Source of the DNA: Candidatus Aquidulcis frankliniae
GTDB lineage: Bacteria > Chloroflexota > Limnocylindria > Limnocylindrales > Limnocylindraceae
Direction of reading: 5' to 3'
Length of the DNA stretch: 21,195 nucleotides
Assembly (NCBI GenBank): GCA_009925905.1
Contig: RFPZ01000011.1
Location: 1 to 21,195 of the forward strand
Positions within the stretch are counted from its first letter, which is position 1, and each line of letters begins with the position of its first letter. The notes beneath the pieces are model-generated. The model was given only the letters and a program-made list of their open reading frames with translations, was not told the DNA's origin and did no database searches. Shown piece after piece: positions 1-7,992 of the stretch. Position numbers and translations under genes: made by a program.

Positions 1-663
1 TCCCCAGATCGAGGGCTGCTTCGATCGAATGCTTACCCACCGACCGTGCCCGATCACGAGGTGGTCGAGGAACTCGATGTCAAGGAGTCGGGCTGCGGCG
101 AGGAGTTCACTTGTCAACCGGAGATCCTCGTCTGAGGGTTCGGGGTCACCACTTGGATGGTTATGAACAGCGGCGAACCCAACACCGTGCGCTTGGAGCA
201 CCGGTCGCAGGAGCTCACCAATGCGCACGCTCGTGCCTGTGGCAGTACCCGTATACACATGACGCAGATCGAGAAGCCCATTGCGACCGTCGACGATCGC
301 GATGTGTAGCTGCTCCTGTGCCGACCGACCGAAGATCGGCTGGGCGATGGCGGCGAGGTCGGCTGGTGATTGCACCCGAACTCTCTCTGCGGGCCACCAT
401 GCGGTGATCGCAGCCGATGCGGCGAGGGTACGCGCCACAAGTTCGGCGGTATGACGAGGAACACCCGCCTGTAGAAGCTTGTCGATCGCGTTGCCTTGGA
501 GGAGCCCCGCTGGTCCATCTGCGAGCATGACGAGGTCGACTGCGGAATGCGTTGAGCCGCTATGTACAAGCAACACCTCAAGTGCGCGAGTGAACCGTTC
601 ATCGCGATCGCGCTGCTCCAGGCTCGTATCACCCGATACGGCCGCCACCAGAGCGAGACTCAT
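1..663 (-). CDS. radC: RadC/UPF0758 family JAB (MPN+) domain protein, 3' end cut by window edge
   Basis: This gene runs off the left edge; 221 codons are visible, close to the usual RadC length of about 225, so only a few residues should be missing. The JAMM metal-binding signature is intact: H167-N-H169-P-S-G followed by S177 and D180, with the likely acidic partner E150 in RIGELLRPVL. The region before it corresponds to the helix-hairpin-helix-like N-terminal part of RadC proteins. I chose the ATG at 663 because a GGAGG ribosome-binding site lies 4 nt upstream (668-672) and no other good start is seen. RadC proteins were once linked to DNA repair, but their biochemical role is unsettled; the JAB fold suggests a zinc-dependent hydrolase acting in the cytoplasm. 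The 140 bp upstream (664-803) separates it from the CPBP gene, so it may have its own promoter, though I see none that is convincing. Confidence 0.9.
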   Translation of the reverse strand, partial: MSLALVAAVSGDTSLEQRDRDERFTRALEVLLVHSGSTHSAVDLVMLADGPAGLLQGNAIDKLLQAGVPRHTAELVARTLAASAAITAWWPAERVRVQSPADLAAIAQPIFGRSAQEQLHIAIVDGRNGLLDLRHVYTGTATGTSVRIGELLRPVLQAHGVGFAAVHNHPSGDPEPSDEDLRLTSELLAAARLLDIEFLDHLVIGHGRWVSIRSKQPSIWG

Positions 664-803
664 CGAACCTCCACGGCGAAGATCTAGCGGCCGAAGTTGG
701 CACCCTCGGCAGAGCGGCGAGCCCGCCGTTTTCCCGCCGCCCTACCGAAGGCAGGCGTATCCTCTCGCGTCCCGCGTATCAGGCGCGTATGGGTCAGCCC
801 GCG
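664..803. other. Intergenic region between the CPBP gene and radC
   Basis: This 140-bp space separates two leftward genes. I see the radC ribosome-binding site at its left end and a CGGCG/CGCCG hairpin at 715-728 with a T-run only in the plus direction. No convincing promoter is visible for radC. Confidence 0.4.
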
Positions 804-1784
804 CTACGAGAGAGCTGTGATGGCAACGATGACGAGGTTATAGGCCGCGTGCAGTGCGATCGTCGCAACCAGCGAGCGTCGACGAATCCAAAGCCAGCCT
901 AAGGCGATACCGAGCGGCAATCGAACGATAAATGCAACGAAGGCGACACTCAGGGCATCGACGACAGACGTTCCCCCAACGGTGAGCGTGTGTGCGAAGG
1001 CGAACAGGATGGCGGAGAAGAGAATCGCCCGACGTGCAGTGGACTGCCGAGCCCAAGCCTGCGCGATCACTCCACGATAGAGGAGCTCCTCACCGATCGG
1101 TGCAATGAGACCGGCAGTCAACAAGTTCGCAGCTAGATCTATCGCACTCATCGCGGGGGGCAAGACGATTGGGGCGCTGAGACCTGTACCGCTCATTACT
1201 AGCGTGGCAAAGAGACCTGCAGCGGTGAGAATCGGCACGGCAAGGGCAATACCCCAGAAAAGATCACCAGCAAACCCGCCACGACGATCGGGTTGTGGCA
1301 GCGTGCTCGGTGAAGCCGGCGGAGTCGCGAACACAAGATCACGCCACTGCACCGCACCGCTTCCAACCACCACAAGTCCAATGATCAGCACTGATGCACC
1401 GTTGGATGCGGCCGCCAGGGCAAGTGTGCCGAGTGGCGTGGTGAGAGAGGCCACAGCGCCAATTGCGGTTACTAGCGCAGCGACAAGAACCTGTGCAAGT
1501 AGTGCCCACGGGATCGTTGTCCAGAAGATTGCGAGCGGACCAGGGCCGCGCCATCCAGCAACGGGCGTATCGACACGCCGCTGCAGCGCAGAGGCACCGG
1601 AGAGTGCAATACCGCCCGCTCCGAGGAACACGAGCGCGAGGAGCGCGAGGCCCACCCCAGCGCCAGCAACGCCAGCCACCAGCCCACCTGCACCTATGAC
1701 CGCAAAGAGCAGGCCGATCACATAGAGCGCCGGGGCCTCACGCCCCGCAAGTTGGAGCAACCCGAGGCGCGGCACGGTGTTCAT
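804..1784 (-). CDS. CPBP family intramembrane glutamic protease
   Basis: This 326-residue integral membrane protein has the three signatures of the CPBP (CAAX protease and bacteriocin-processing, Abi) family. They are the EExxxR motif (E232, E233, R237 in EELLYRG), the FxxxH motif (FAFAH ending at H265) and the HxxxN motif (H312, N316). In the family these residues form the intramembrane catalytic site. Several hydrophobic stretches occur in the N-terminal half (about 21-65, 84-110, 120-141, 175-195) and more surround the catalytic motifs, so eight or so membrane segments are likely. The substrate cannot be told from sequence. The gene starts 10 bp after the UPF0182 stop with a GAGGCGG-like ribosome-binding site, so the two membrane proteins are almost certainly co-transcribed. 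A link to UPF0182 maturation is possible but unproven. Confidence 0.88.
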   Translation of the reverse strand: MNTVPRLGLLQLAGREAPALYVIGLLFAVIGAGGLVAGVAGAGVGLALLALVFLGAGGIALSGASALQRRVDTPVAGWRGPGPLAIFWTTIPWALLAQVLVAALVTAIGAVASLTTPLGTLALAAASNGASVLIIGLVVVGSGAVQWRDLVFATPPASPSTLPQPDRRGGFAGDLFWGIALAVPILTAAGLFATLVMSGTGLSAPIVLPPAMSAIDLAANLLTAGLIAPIGEELLYRGVIAQAWARQSTARRAILFSAILFAFAHTLTVGGTSVVDALSVAFVAFIVRLPLGIALGWLWIRRRSLVATIALHAAYNLVIVAITALS

Positions 1785-1794
1785 TCGTCCGCCT

Positions 1795-4776
1795 CTACGG
1801 CTTCGTGCTCTCCGTCAGCGCCGAAAGTTCTTTCAGTACCGCCTGCAGTTCACTGATGCGGACGCCATACGTTGCAAAGTCTCCCGCCTTCAGCGCGGTC
1901 TGCGCTTGCGCGAAGAGCTCTGAGGCCTTCGATACCAGTCCTGCTACGTCCGTTGGGTTGGTTCCACCACCTGGATCAATGACACCGCCACCGACCAGCA
2001 GGTTCAGCGCTTCGGAGAGCGTATCTCCCCACACCACCTTGGTAGAGGTCGCGGCCACGATCTTCTGGAATTCAGGGAAGGCGCTTGACGTCGACTGCAG
2101 ATACACGGGCTGCAGGTAGACGACTGTGCCGCCAATTGGCGTCACGATCAGATTTCCGCGCGTAACGGTCGAACCCGACTGATCCCAGAGGGTGGTCTGT
2201 GCCGAGATGATTGGGTCCGCATCAATACGAGCGCCCACCTGGCTTGGACCAAAGACTGAGGTGTCCTTCGGGAAGCGGTACGCGACAATTTGGCCGTACG
2301 CGTCGCCATCGTTGCGCGCAGCAACCCACGCAATCATGTTTGGTCGACTGGTTGGTACGAGCGGTTGAATAAGGGTGAATTCTGTGCCCGTTTCGCCTGG
2401 AAGGCGAACCCGCACGTAGTACGACTCCCCCGGGAGTGACTGTGAGCCGGCCGATGACTCTGGAACGGTCCAGACATCATCCTGACGGTAGAAGGTTTGC
2501 GGGTCGGTCACGTGATACCGCGCATAGATGCGTGTTGCAACATCAAATCCGTTGGCCCCAACGCGCAGATGAGAACGAAGGTCGGCCGGCATGGTCTCGA
2601 GTGGACGAAGCAGTCCTGGAAAGACCTTTGACCAGGCGAGGGCGATTGGATCCTTTGCGTCTGCGAGGTAGAGCGCCGTATCGCCGGTGTAGAGGTCTAC
2701 CGTTGCCTTCACGCTGTTGCGCAGGTAGTTGACCCGACTCCCCTCCGCTGCTTCAGCATTCGGGAATCGATCACTGGTGGTGTAGCCGTCAATAACGTAG
2801 CTCAAACCGCCATCTTCACGGATCACCAGGTACGGATCGGAATCCCAGGTGACGAATGGCGCAAGTGCGGTCACCCGCTCGCTGATGGTTCGGCGCCAGA
2901 GCAGTTGGCTTTCGGCCGTGATCTGATCGCTGATCAGAAGGTTCAGATCACCGAGCCGTGCAGCGAAGAGGAGTCGATCGAAGAAGGTATTCAGCGCAAT
3001 TCCTGAGGTGCCGCTCCACTTCGTGGTCGCGTCCCCTGAGCCGCCTGAGCCGGTGGTGTCATCACCAACCGGGTAATCAAACTCTTCGGTCTTGGCGCCA
3101 ACGATCACCCAATCATCATCGAGTTCGCCGAAGTAGATGCGGGGCTCAGTTACCACTGGCGCGCCGCCACTGGAGACCGGCGGAATGTCGCGAATGATTA
3201 GTTGGGGGAGTCCTCCGCTTGCTACGCCAGCGACTGGAACCATCGCCACGCCGATGCCGTGCGTGAAGGCGATGCGACGATTGACCCAAGTGGCAGACTG
3301 AAGAGCCCGCTGGGGATTTAATTCTCGCGCCGAAAGCATCACCAGCCGCTGCTTTCCATCGATCATGTAACGATCAACGTCCACGTCAGAGAAGTTGTAG
3401 TACTGACGAACCGTCTGAAGCTGATCAAGTGTTTGCTGCAGTGGGCGGTAATCCCAGAGGCGTGCATCGGCAAAGGTTTCAGCGTTTTCGGCAATCGCCT
3501 CGGTCGTTAGCTCGTCAGCGCCGTCGTACTGACGCTCGGTCCAGCCATCGAGACCGAAGGCCAACCTCGTCATTCTGATGTTATTGGCGATGTACGGCTC
3601 CTCAAGCGCATACTCGTTTGGAGTCACCTGGAAGCGCTGCACAAATTCCGGGTAAAGGCCGGTGAGCACTGCCGATGCGCCAAACCAGACGGTCACCGTG
3701 AGCACGAGTGGCCAGGTTGAACGCGTGACGGCTGCGCCAATCAGAAATGCCGCGGCGAGCGCTGCGATGACCGTCAGCGCATCGAGGCCAGGGATGCGTG
3801 CTGTGGCGTCGGTGTACGAGACGCCCGTGGCAACGCCGTTCTGCGAATAGACAAGATCAAGCTTGTCGAGCTGATACCCGTAGGCGGTAACCAGCAAGAT
3901 CGCGCCAGCAAGCAGCGCAAGGTGAAGGCGCGGCAGGGTGCCGACACCGCCGAGGCCACGGGCACCGATCGCCGGCAAATAGCGAAGCGCGGCCAGCGCC
4001 GTGGCGCCGCCGAGTAGCAAGATCCCAAGACCCTGAGCGAGGCGAAGGATCGGGAGAGTGAAGAGGTAGAAGGAGATATCGCGACCAAAGATTGGATCGA
4101 CGGCTGAGCCGTCGGCGGCATACGGAACAGCGTTCTGCCAGAGGGCGATCTGTTCCCAATTGGCGGCTACTTGCGCACCAACGAGGAGGGCGACTACGAC
4201 AGCGCCGATTCGCAGGGCACCGTTGCCGATTGTTGCGCCAGCGCTACGCGCCGACCCGTCGCCATCAGCACCAAACAGTCCTCGGAGAGCATCGACAATG
4301 CCGTCAGGCTGCAAGTTGCCACGGTCGTCCATGAGAGGAGTTCGCGGTTCGCGAGGTGAGTCGGAGTTCGAAGGGGTACCACCAAGGCGGCGGGCAATGA
4401 GTCCAGCGGCAGCGAGGCTGATCATGAGCAACGCGAGTGCGGCAAGAGTTCCGCCAACGAAGAGGCCGCCCTGCAGCTGCAAACGCTGCCAATAAAGGGC
4501 GCCTGCGCCGAGAGATTCAAACCAGCGCGCATCGGTGAGGAGCGCAATGATCGGTCCCCCAACCAAAACGAGCACAAGAAGGATCGGTAGGAATAGGGAC
4601 CGGAAGCCTAGCTTGAAGGTTGGTCGTGGCTCGCGTGGAGCGGCGCCGCCGGGGCGACGGGCGCGGGTGCGCGACGTTGGGGCATCATCGGTAGGATCGG
4701 ATTCAGGGGTCTCTGGCGTGCCGTTGCCACGGCGTCGCTCGAGCTCTTCAAGGAAATCCTTAAACGGATCGCTCAT
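1795..4776 (-). CDS. UPF0182 (COG1615) family membrane protein
   Basis: This 993-residue protein matches the UPF0182/COG1615 family, whose function is unknown. It begins with a cytoplasmic, charged, Pro/Arg-rich tail (1-58). About seven transmembrane segments follow, near residues 61-80, 104-128, 186-205, 236-262, 283-300, 333-350 and 355-374, and then a large, probably extracytoplasmic domain. Family hallmarks are visible: DPIFGRDISFYLFTLP (228-242), the stretch around VTPNEYALEEPYIANNIRMT (384-403), the RPLQQTL and QYYNF segment, and WVNRRIAFTHGIG. The C-terminus carries a Gly-rich linker and a helical tail. The length is typical for the family. The start at 4776 is supported by an AGGAGG ribosome-binding site at 4787-4792, ten bases upstream. 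It lies 27 bp after the 160-aa orphan gene and 10 bp before the CPBP protease, which suggests one transcript. Two Asp/Gly-rich loops (about 168-185 and in the soluble domain) look like lineage-specific insertions. Confidence 0.93.
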   Translation of the reverse strand: MSDPFKDFLEELERRRGNGTPETPESDPTDDAPTSRTRARRPGGAAPREPRPTFKLGFRSLFLPILLVLVLVGGPIIALLTDARWFESLGAGALYWQRLQLQGGLFVGGTLAALALLMISLAAAGLIARRLGGTPSNSDSPREPRTPLMDDRGNLQPDGIVDALRGLFGADGDGSARSAGATIGNGALRIGAVVVALLVGAQVAANWEQIALWQNAVPYAADGSAVDPIFGRDISFYLFTLPILRLAQGLGILLLGGATALAALRYLPAIGARGLGGVGTLPRLHLALLAGAILLVTAYGYQLDKLDLVYSQNGVATGVSYTDATARIPGLDALTVIAALAAAFLIGAAVTRSTWPLVLTVTVWFGASAVLTGLYPEFVQRFQVTPNEYALEEPYIANNIRMTRLAFGLDGWTERQYDGADELTTEAIAENAETFADARLWDYRPLQQTLDQLQTVRQYYNFSDVDVDRYMIDGKQRLVMLSARELNPQRALQSATWVNRRIAFTHGIGVAMVPVAGVASGGLPQLIIRDIPPVSSGGAPVVTEPRIYFGELDDDWVIVGAKTEEFDYPVGDDTTGSGGSGDATTKWSGTSGIALNTFFDRLLFAARLGDLNLLISDQITAESQLLWRRTISERVTALAPFVTWDSDPYLVIREDGGLSYVIDGYTTSDRFPNAEAAEGSRVNYLRNSVKATVDLYTGDTALYLADAKDPIALAWSKVFPGLLRPLETMPADLRSHLRVGANGFDVATRIYARYHVTDPQTFYRQDDVWTVPESSAGSQSLPGESYYVRVRLPGETGTEFTLIQPLVPTSRPNMIAWVAARNDGDAYGQIVAYRFPKDTSVFGPSQVGARIDADPIISAQTTLWDQSGSTVTRGNLIVTPIGGTVVYLQPVYLQSTSSAFPEFQKIVAATSTKVVWGDTLSEALNLLVGGGVIDPGGGTNPTDVAGLVSKASELFAQAQTALKAGDFATYGVRISELQAVLKELSALTESTKP

Positions 4777-4803
4777 GATTGAACCCCCTCCTGCTGCGGT
4801 GCG

Positions 4804-5286
4804 TCAGGGTCGATGCGCGACCTCGATCGCACGTGTGAAAGCGTCAAGTGCCGCCTCGGCAACTTTCGCCTCTGTCATCGTAGCGATTCGCATCGGATCC
4901 CACTTGGCCGCAACCTGGAGTACGAGAGGGCGTCGCCACGGCTCGTTTACATCGGCAAGATCGCCCAGGAGACGTAACTTGAGGCATGAGCGCCCCTCTT
5001 CCACCGCAAGGAGATCGCCAAGACCATTCGTCATCAGCTCGCCAAGTCGCTGCAGCGGCGGCGTTGGTGGCGGGCCCGCGACGGGCGCAACCTCACGGCA
5101 ACTGACGACTCCTGCTTCGTCCTCCGCCCACATCATGCCGATCCACCATCCATCGGGCATCGTTGCTGGCGTGCTCATCCCCGTATGAACCGTGGCATCT
5201 GGTCGACCTTCAAGAAGGATCGGCTTCACCTTCAGGTAGCTCGCCCCCGGTGAGGGGAGGCGCTCAGGGCTGCTCGTCACTCCCAC
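4804..5286 (-). CDS. Unrecognised 160-aa soluble protein coupled to guaA
   Basis: I do not recognise this family. The ORF overlaps the end of guaA. It can start at GTG 5286 (160 aa) or at GTG 5280, which forms a GTGA overlap with the guaA TGA. The latter matches the overlap style of other junctions here but has no clear ribosome-binding site, so expression by coupling to guaA is plausible. Internal ATGs (residues 36 and 46) are further alternatives. The protein has no signal peptide or membrane segment. The best-looking parts are a Trp/Met-rich stretch (PDGWWIGMMWAEDEAG), a proline-rich turn (GPPPTPP) and a C-terminal Ala-rich helix after PWRRPLVLQVAAKWDP. The opposite strand has a 217-codon open frame, but it spans this gene and the UPF0182 start and is judged a shadow. 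I consider it a real gene because it fills the guaA to UPF0182 space at tight operon spacing and its protein looks ordinary. Confidence 0.65.
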   Translation of the reverse strand: MGVTSSPERLPSPGASYLKVKPILLEGRPDATVHTGMSTPATMPDGWWIGMMWAEDEAGVVSCREVAPVAGPPPTPPLQRLGELMTNGLGDLLAVEEGRSCLKLRLLGDLADVNEPWRRPLVLQVAAKWDPMRIATMTEAKVAEAALDAFTRAIEVAHRP

Positions 5287-6896
5287 TCAATCGTGGCGGG
5301 CGGCTTTGAGGTGACGTCGTACACGACTCGCGTCACACCCGGAACCTCATTGACGATGCGCGCGGAGATGCGTTCGATGAGGTCGTACGGAAGGCGAGCC
5401 CAATCGGCGGTCATGCCGTCTTCGCTGGTTACCGCACGCATCGCAAGAACATTCCCGTAGGTTCGACCATCGCCCATGACGCCGACAGAACGCATCGGCG
5501 TGAGTACCGCGAACGATTGCCAGATGCTGCGATAGAGTCCGGCCTTCTTGATCTCATCAACCACAATCCAATCTGCCTCACGCAGGGTGTCGAGCCGCTC
5601 CTTTGTGACATCACCAAGAATGCGGATCGCGAGCCCTGGCCCTGGGAACGGTTGTCGCAACACGACGGACTCTGGAAGACCAAGTTCGAGACCAACCGCG
5701 CGCACTTCATCTTTAAAGAGGGCTCGCAACGGCTCGACGAGTTCAAATTTCAGGTCATCAGGGAGACCGCCGACGTTGTGGTGGGTCTTAATCTTCTGGG
5801 CGGCTTTTGTCTCCTTCGAGGTGGACTCAATCACATCTGGGTAGAGCGTCCCCTGAGCCAAGAACTTGAAGTCGCCAAGCTTTGCAGACTCCTCCTCAAA
5901 GACCCGAATAAACTCGCGACCGATGATCTTGCGCTTCTCTTCTGGATCTTCGACACCACTCAGCGCGGCGAGAAAGCGTGCCTCCGCGTCAACCATATGA
6001 ATAGTCATTCCGAGTGTGTTGGCAAAGACTTCGCGAAGCAGATCCGATTCTCGCTTTCGCATCAGGCCGTGATCGACGTAGACACAGACGAGCCGATTAC
6101 CGATCGCGCGATGAGCGAGGGCGGCCGCGACCGCGGAGTCGACGCCGCCCGAAAGGGCACAAAGCACGCGATCGGTTGGGCCAACCTGGGCGGCGATGGC
6201 AGCGATGGCATCTTCGGCAACGCGCCCAGGGGTCCAATTTGCCGGTGCCTTCGCAATGTCGTAGACAAAGTTGCGCAGCAGGCGCTTCCCACCAGGCGTG
6301 TGGACCACCTCAGGGTGGAATTGGATCCCCCAGAGGTTTCGTGACACGTCAGCGAGTGCGGCGAACGGGGTGGAGTCAGTGTCGGCGATCGGCGCGAAGC
6401 CAATTGGTGCCTTGGTGATGGAGTCGCCGTGGCTCATCCAGACGCGGGCGCTTCCCCCTTCGCTTGCGACGCCAGCGAGCAGCAGATTGGACTCGTCACC
6501 GATGCGAATATCAGCGGGGCCGTACTCACGCCGGGCCGAAGGGCCAACCTCACCACCGAGCTGCTGCGCCATCAGTTGCACGCCGTAGCAGATGCCCAGA
6601 ATTGGCAGTCCGCTCGACCAGAGCGCGGGGTCTGGCTTGGGACCGTCGACATCGTAGACGGAGCTTGGGCTGCCGCTCAAGATGATTCCGGCAGGGTTGC
6701 GTGCAAGGATCTCGTTCAGCGGGGTGTCAAAGGCGATGAGTTCCGAATGCACGTTGAGTTCGCGCACACGGCGTGCAATGAGCTGCGCAAATTGGCTGCC
6801 GAAATCGAGAACGAGGATGCCCCCCTGAGTTGGGGCCGTAGCGCCGTTAGCGGCCACGCTGCCAGCTCTTCCCTTCAGTTGCTGCGGCCGGGGCAT
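5277..6896 (-). CDS. guaA: GMP synthase (glutamine-hydrolysing)
   Basis: This enzyme converts XMP, glutamine and ATP to GMP, the last step of GMP synthesis, in the cytoplasm. The N-terminal class I glutamine amidotransferase domain has the nucleophile C103 in GICYG and the H194/E196 pair in FHPE. The ATP-pyrophosphatase domain carries the P-loop SGGVDS (249-254). The C-terminal dimerisation domain ends with the family signature VVYDVTSKPPATIEWE. Length is normal. The start is ambiguous. ATG 6896 lies 50 nt inside guaB3 and gives 26 residues before ILVLDFGSQ, but it is preceded by GAGGTGATC, a nine-base match to the anti-Shine-Dalgarno sequence at ideal spacing. GTG 6857 (residue 14) would give a shorter overlap and a more usual N-terminus. 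The gene sits directly after guaB3, so the two steps from IMP to GMP are co-expressed. Confidence 0.97.
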   Translation of the reverse strand: MPRPQQLKGRAGSVAANGATAPTQGGILVLDFGSQFAQLIARRVRELNVHSELIAFDTPLNEILARNPAGIILSGSPSSVYDVDGPKPDPALWSSGLPILGICYGVQLMAQQLGGEVGPSARREYGPADIRIGDESNLLLAGVASEGGSARVWMSHGDSITKAPIGFAPIADTDSTPFAALADVSRNLWGIQFHPEVVHTPGGKRLLRNFVYDIAKAPANWTPGRVAEDAIAAIAAQVGPTDRVLCALSGGVDSAVAAALAHRAIGNRLVCVYVDHGLMRKRESDLLREVFANTLGMTIHMVDAEARFLAALSGVEDPEEKRKIIGREFIRVFEEESAKLGDFKFLAQGTLYPDVIESTSKETKAAQKIKTHHNVGGLPDDLKFELVEPLRALFKDEVRAVGLELGLPESVVLRQPFPGPGLAIRILGDVTKERLDTLREADWIVVDEIKKAGLYRSIWQSFAVLTPMRSVGVMGDGRTYGNVLAMRAVTSEDGMTADWARLPYDLIERISARIVNEVPGVTRVVYDVTSKPPATIEWE

Positions 6897-7992
6897 AGAT
6901 CACCTCAACGTTGCGGAAGCCGCGCACGTTCTGTACGCCGAGTGCTGCAGCCGATTGGCGCACTGCGCCAGCAAGGTTCTCGCTGCCGTCGGTGACCCGC
7001 GATGGTCCGTGAAGGATCTGCTCCATGCTCCCCACCGTGCCCACGCTGATTCGCGTGCCACGAGGGAGTGTTGGTGATGGCGCCGCCATTCCCCAGTTAA
7101 ATCCGCCGCCTGGTGCCTCACTGCCGCGAGCGAGTGGCGAGCCGATCATGACGGCATCGGCGCCGACGGCGAGCGCCTTCGCGATCTCGCCACCCTTACG
7201 AATACCGCCGTCGGCGACCACCGGCACATAGCGACCAGTCGCGGCAAAGAAGGCGTCGCGGGCGGCGGCGACGTCACTGACGGCGGTCACCTGTGGCACG
7301 CCGATCCCAAGGACCTCGCGCGTCGTGCAGGCGTTCCCTGGTCCCACACCAACGAAGACCGCGGCGGCCCCCTGCTCCATCAGTGCGTAGGCGGCCTCGG
7401 CGTTCGTGGTGTTGCCGATTGCCACGGGCATACCAGCGCGCTTCACAAACTCTGAAAGCTCAAGTGGTGAGTAGCCGGACGCGATATGTCGCGCTGAGGA
7501 GACCTGGCTCTGAATGAGGAGTAGATCAACATCCGCGCCGATGAGTGCGTCGGCATACTTCCCCACCGCCTGTGGTGTTGCCGCAATCGCAACAGGTGCG
7601 CCGACGGCACGAATCTCAGCGATGCGACGAGCAATAAGCTCTGGGCGAATCGGTGCGGCATATATCTCGGCAAAGGTGCTCTGGACCTTGTCGGCGGTCG
7701 CCGAGATGATGGTGGCGTACTGGACGGCCGGATCGTCGTAGCGAAACCAGAGGCCCTCAAGATTGATGAAGGCAAGCGAGCCCAGCCCGCGAAGCACACC
7801 CGCTGTTGCGGGCGAAACAACCGCATCCATCGCCGACGCGATGATTGGCTCAGCGAGTGGAATACCGCAAAACTCTTGGGTCAGGTCGACGTCGGCAGGA
7901 TCAATGGTGTCCGTTCCTGGAGCGAGCGAGATGTCATCAAACCCATACGCGGGTCGCAAGGTATCGATCTTGGAGATGAATGGGCCACTCAT
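6847..7992 (-). CDS. guaB3: GuaB3-family IMP dehydrogenase (no CBS domains)
   Basis: This is a 381-residue TIM-barrel protein of the IMP dehydrogenase/GMP reductase superfamily. The catalytic cysteine C222 lies in the loop GVGPGNACTTR (215-225). The phosphate- and substrate-binding segment VVADGGIRKGGEIAKALAVG (258-277) is intact. Canonical bacterial GuaB has about 485-490 residues with a CBS pair inserted near residue 100; here the chain is short and has no CBS pair. The C-terminal half (RGTRISVGTVGSMEQILHGP) and the size point to the GuaB3 subfamily, known mainly from Cyanobacteria and Actinobacteria. As I recall, a cyanobacterial GuaB3 has been reported to act as an IMP dehydrogenase, while the actinobacterial counterpart remains undefined. 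Placement immediately before guaA argues that it makes XMP from IMP here. Its ATG overlaps the tmk stop (ATGA, 7989-7992) without a clear ribosome-binding site, suggesting translational coupling. Confidence 0.92.
   Translation of the reverse strand: MSGPFISKIDTLRPAYGFDDISLAPGTDTIDPADVDLTQEFCGIPLAEPIIASAMDAVVSPATAGVLRGLGSLAFINLEGLWFRYDDPAVQYATIISATADKVQSTFAEIYAAPIRPELIARRIAEIRAVGAPVAIAATPQAVGKYADALIGADVDLLLIQSQVSSARHIASGYSPLELSEFVKRAGMPVAIGNTTNAEAAYALMEQGAAAVFVGVGPGNACTTREVLGIGVPQVTAVSDVAAARDAFFAATGRYVPVVADGGIRKGGEIAKALAVGADAVMIGSPLARGSEAPGGGFNWGMAAPSPTLPRGTRISVGTVGSMEQILHGPSRVTDGSENLAGAVRQSAAALGVQNVRGFRNVEVIYAPAAATEGKSWQRGR
6898..6906 (-). promoter_or_regulatory. Strong ribosome-binding site for guaA inside guaB3
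   Basis: GAGGTGATC matches nine consecutive bases of the extended Shine-Dalgarno consensus, with six bases between GAGG and ATG 6896. It lies within the guaB3 coding sequence (residues EVI of NVEVIYAP). It is the main reason for keeping the longer guaA start. Confidence 0.5.

Noticed and set aside
114..632. 172-codon minus-strand frame in the radC region
   Set aside because: It is in a different frame from the RadC reading, which carries the JAMM motif, a ribosome-binding site and no stops.
715..732. Hairpin CGGCG/CGCCG followed by TTTT on the plus strand
   Set aside because: It looks like an intrinsic terminator, but only in the plus direction, where no gene ends; the flanking genes are both on the minus strand.
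4535..5188. 217-codon plus-strand frame over the UPF0182 start and the orphan gene
   Set aside because: It overlaps the well-supported UPF0182 N-terminus, and its protein is Arg/Ser-rich low complexity without family features.
5517..6344. 275-codon open frame on the plus strand inside guaA
   Set aside because: It is fully antisense to the conserved guaA coding sequence and has no recognisable domain; high GC content makes such shadows common.
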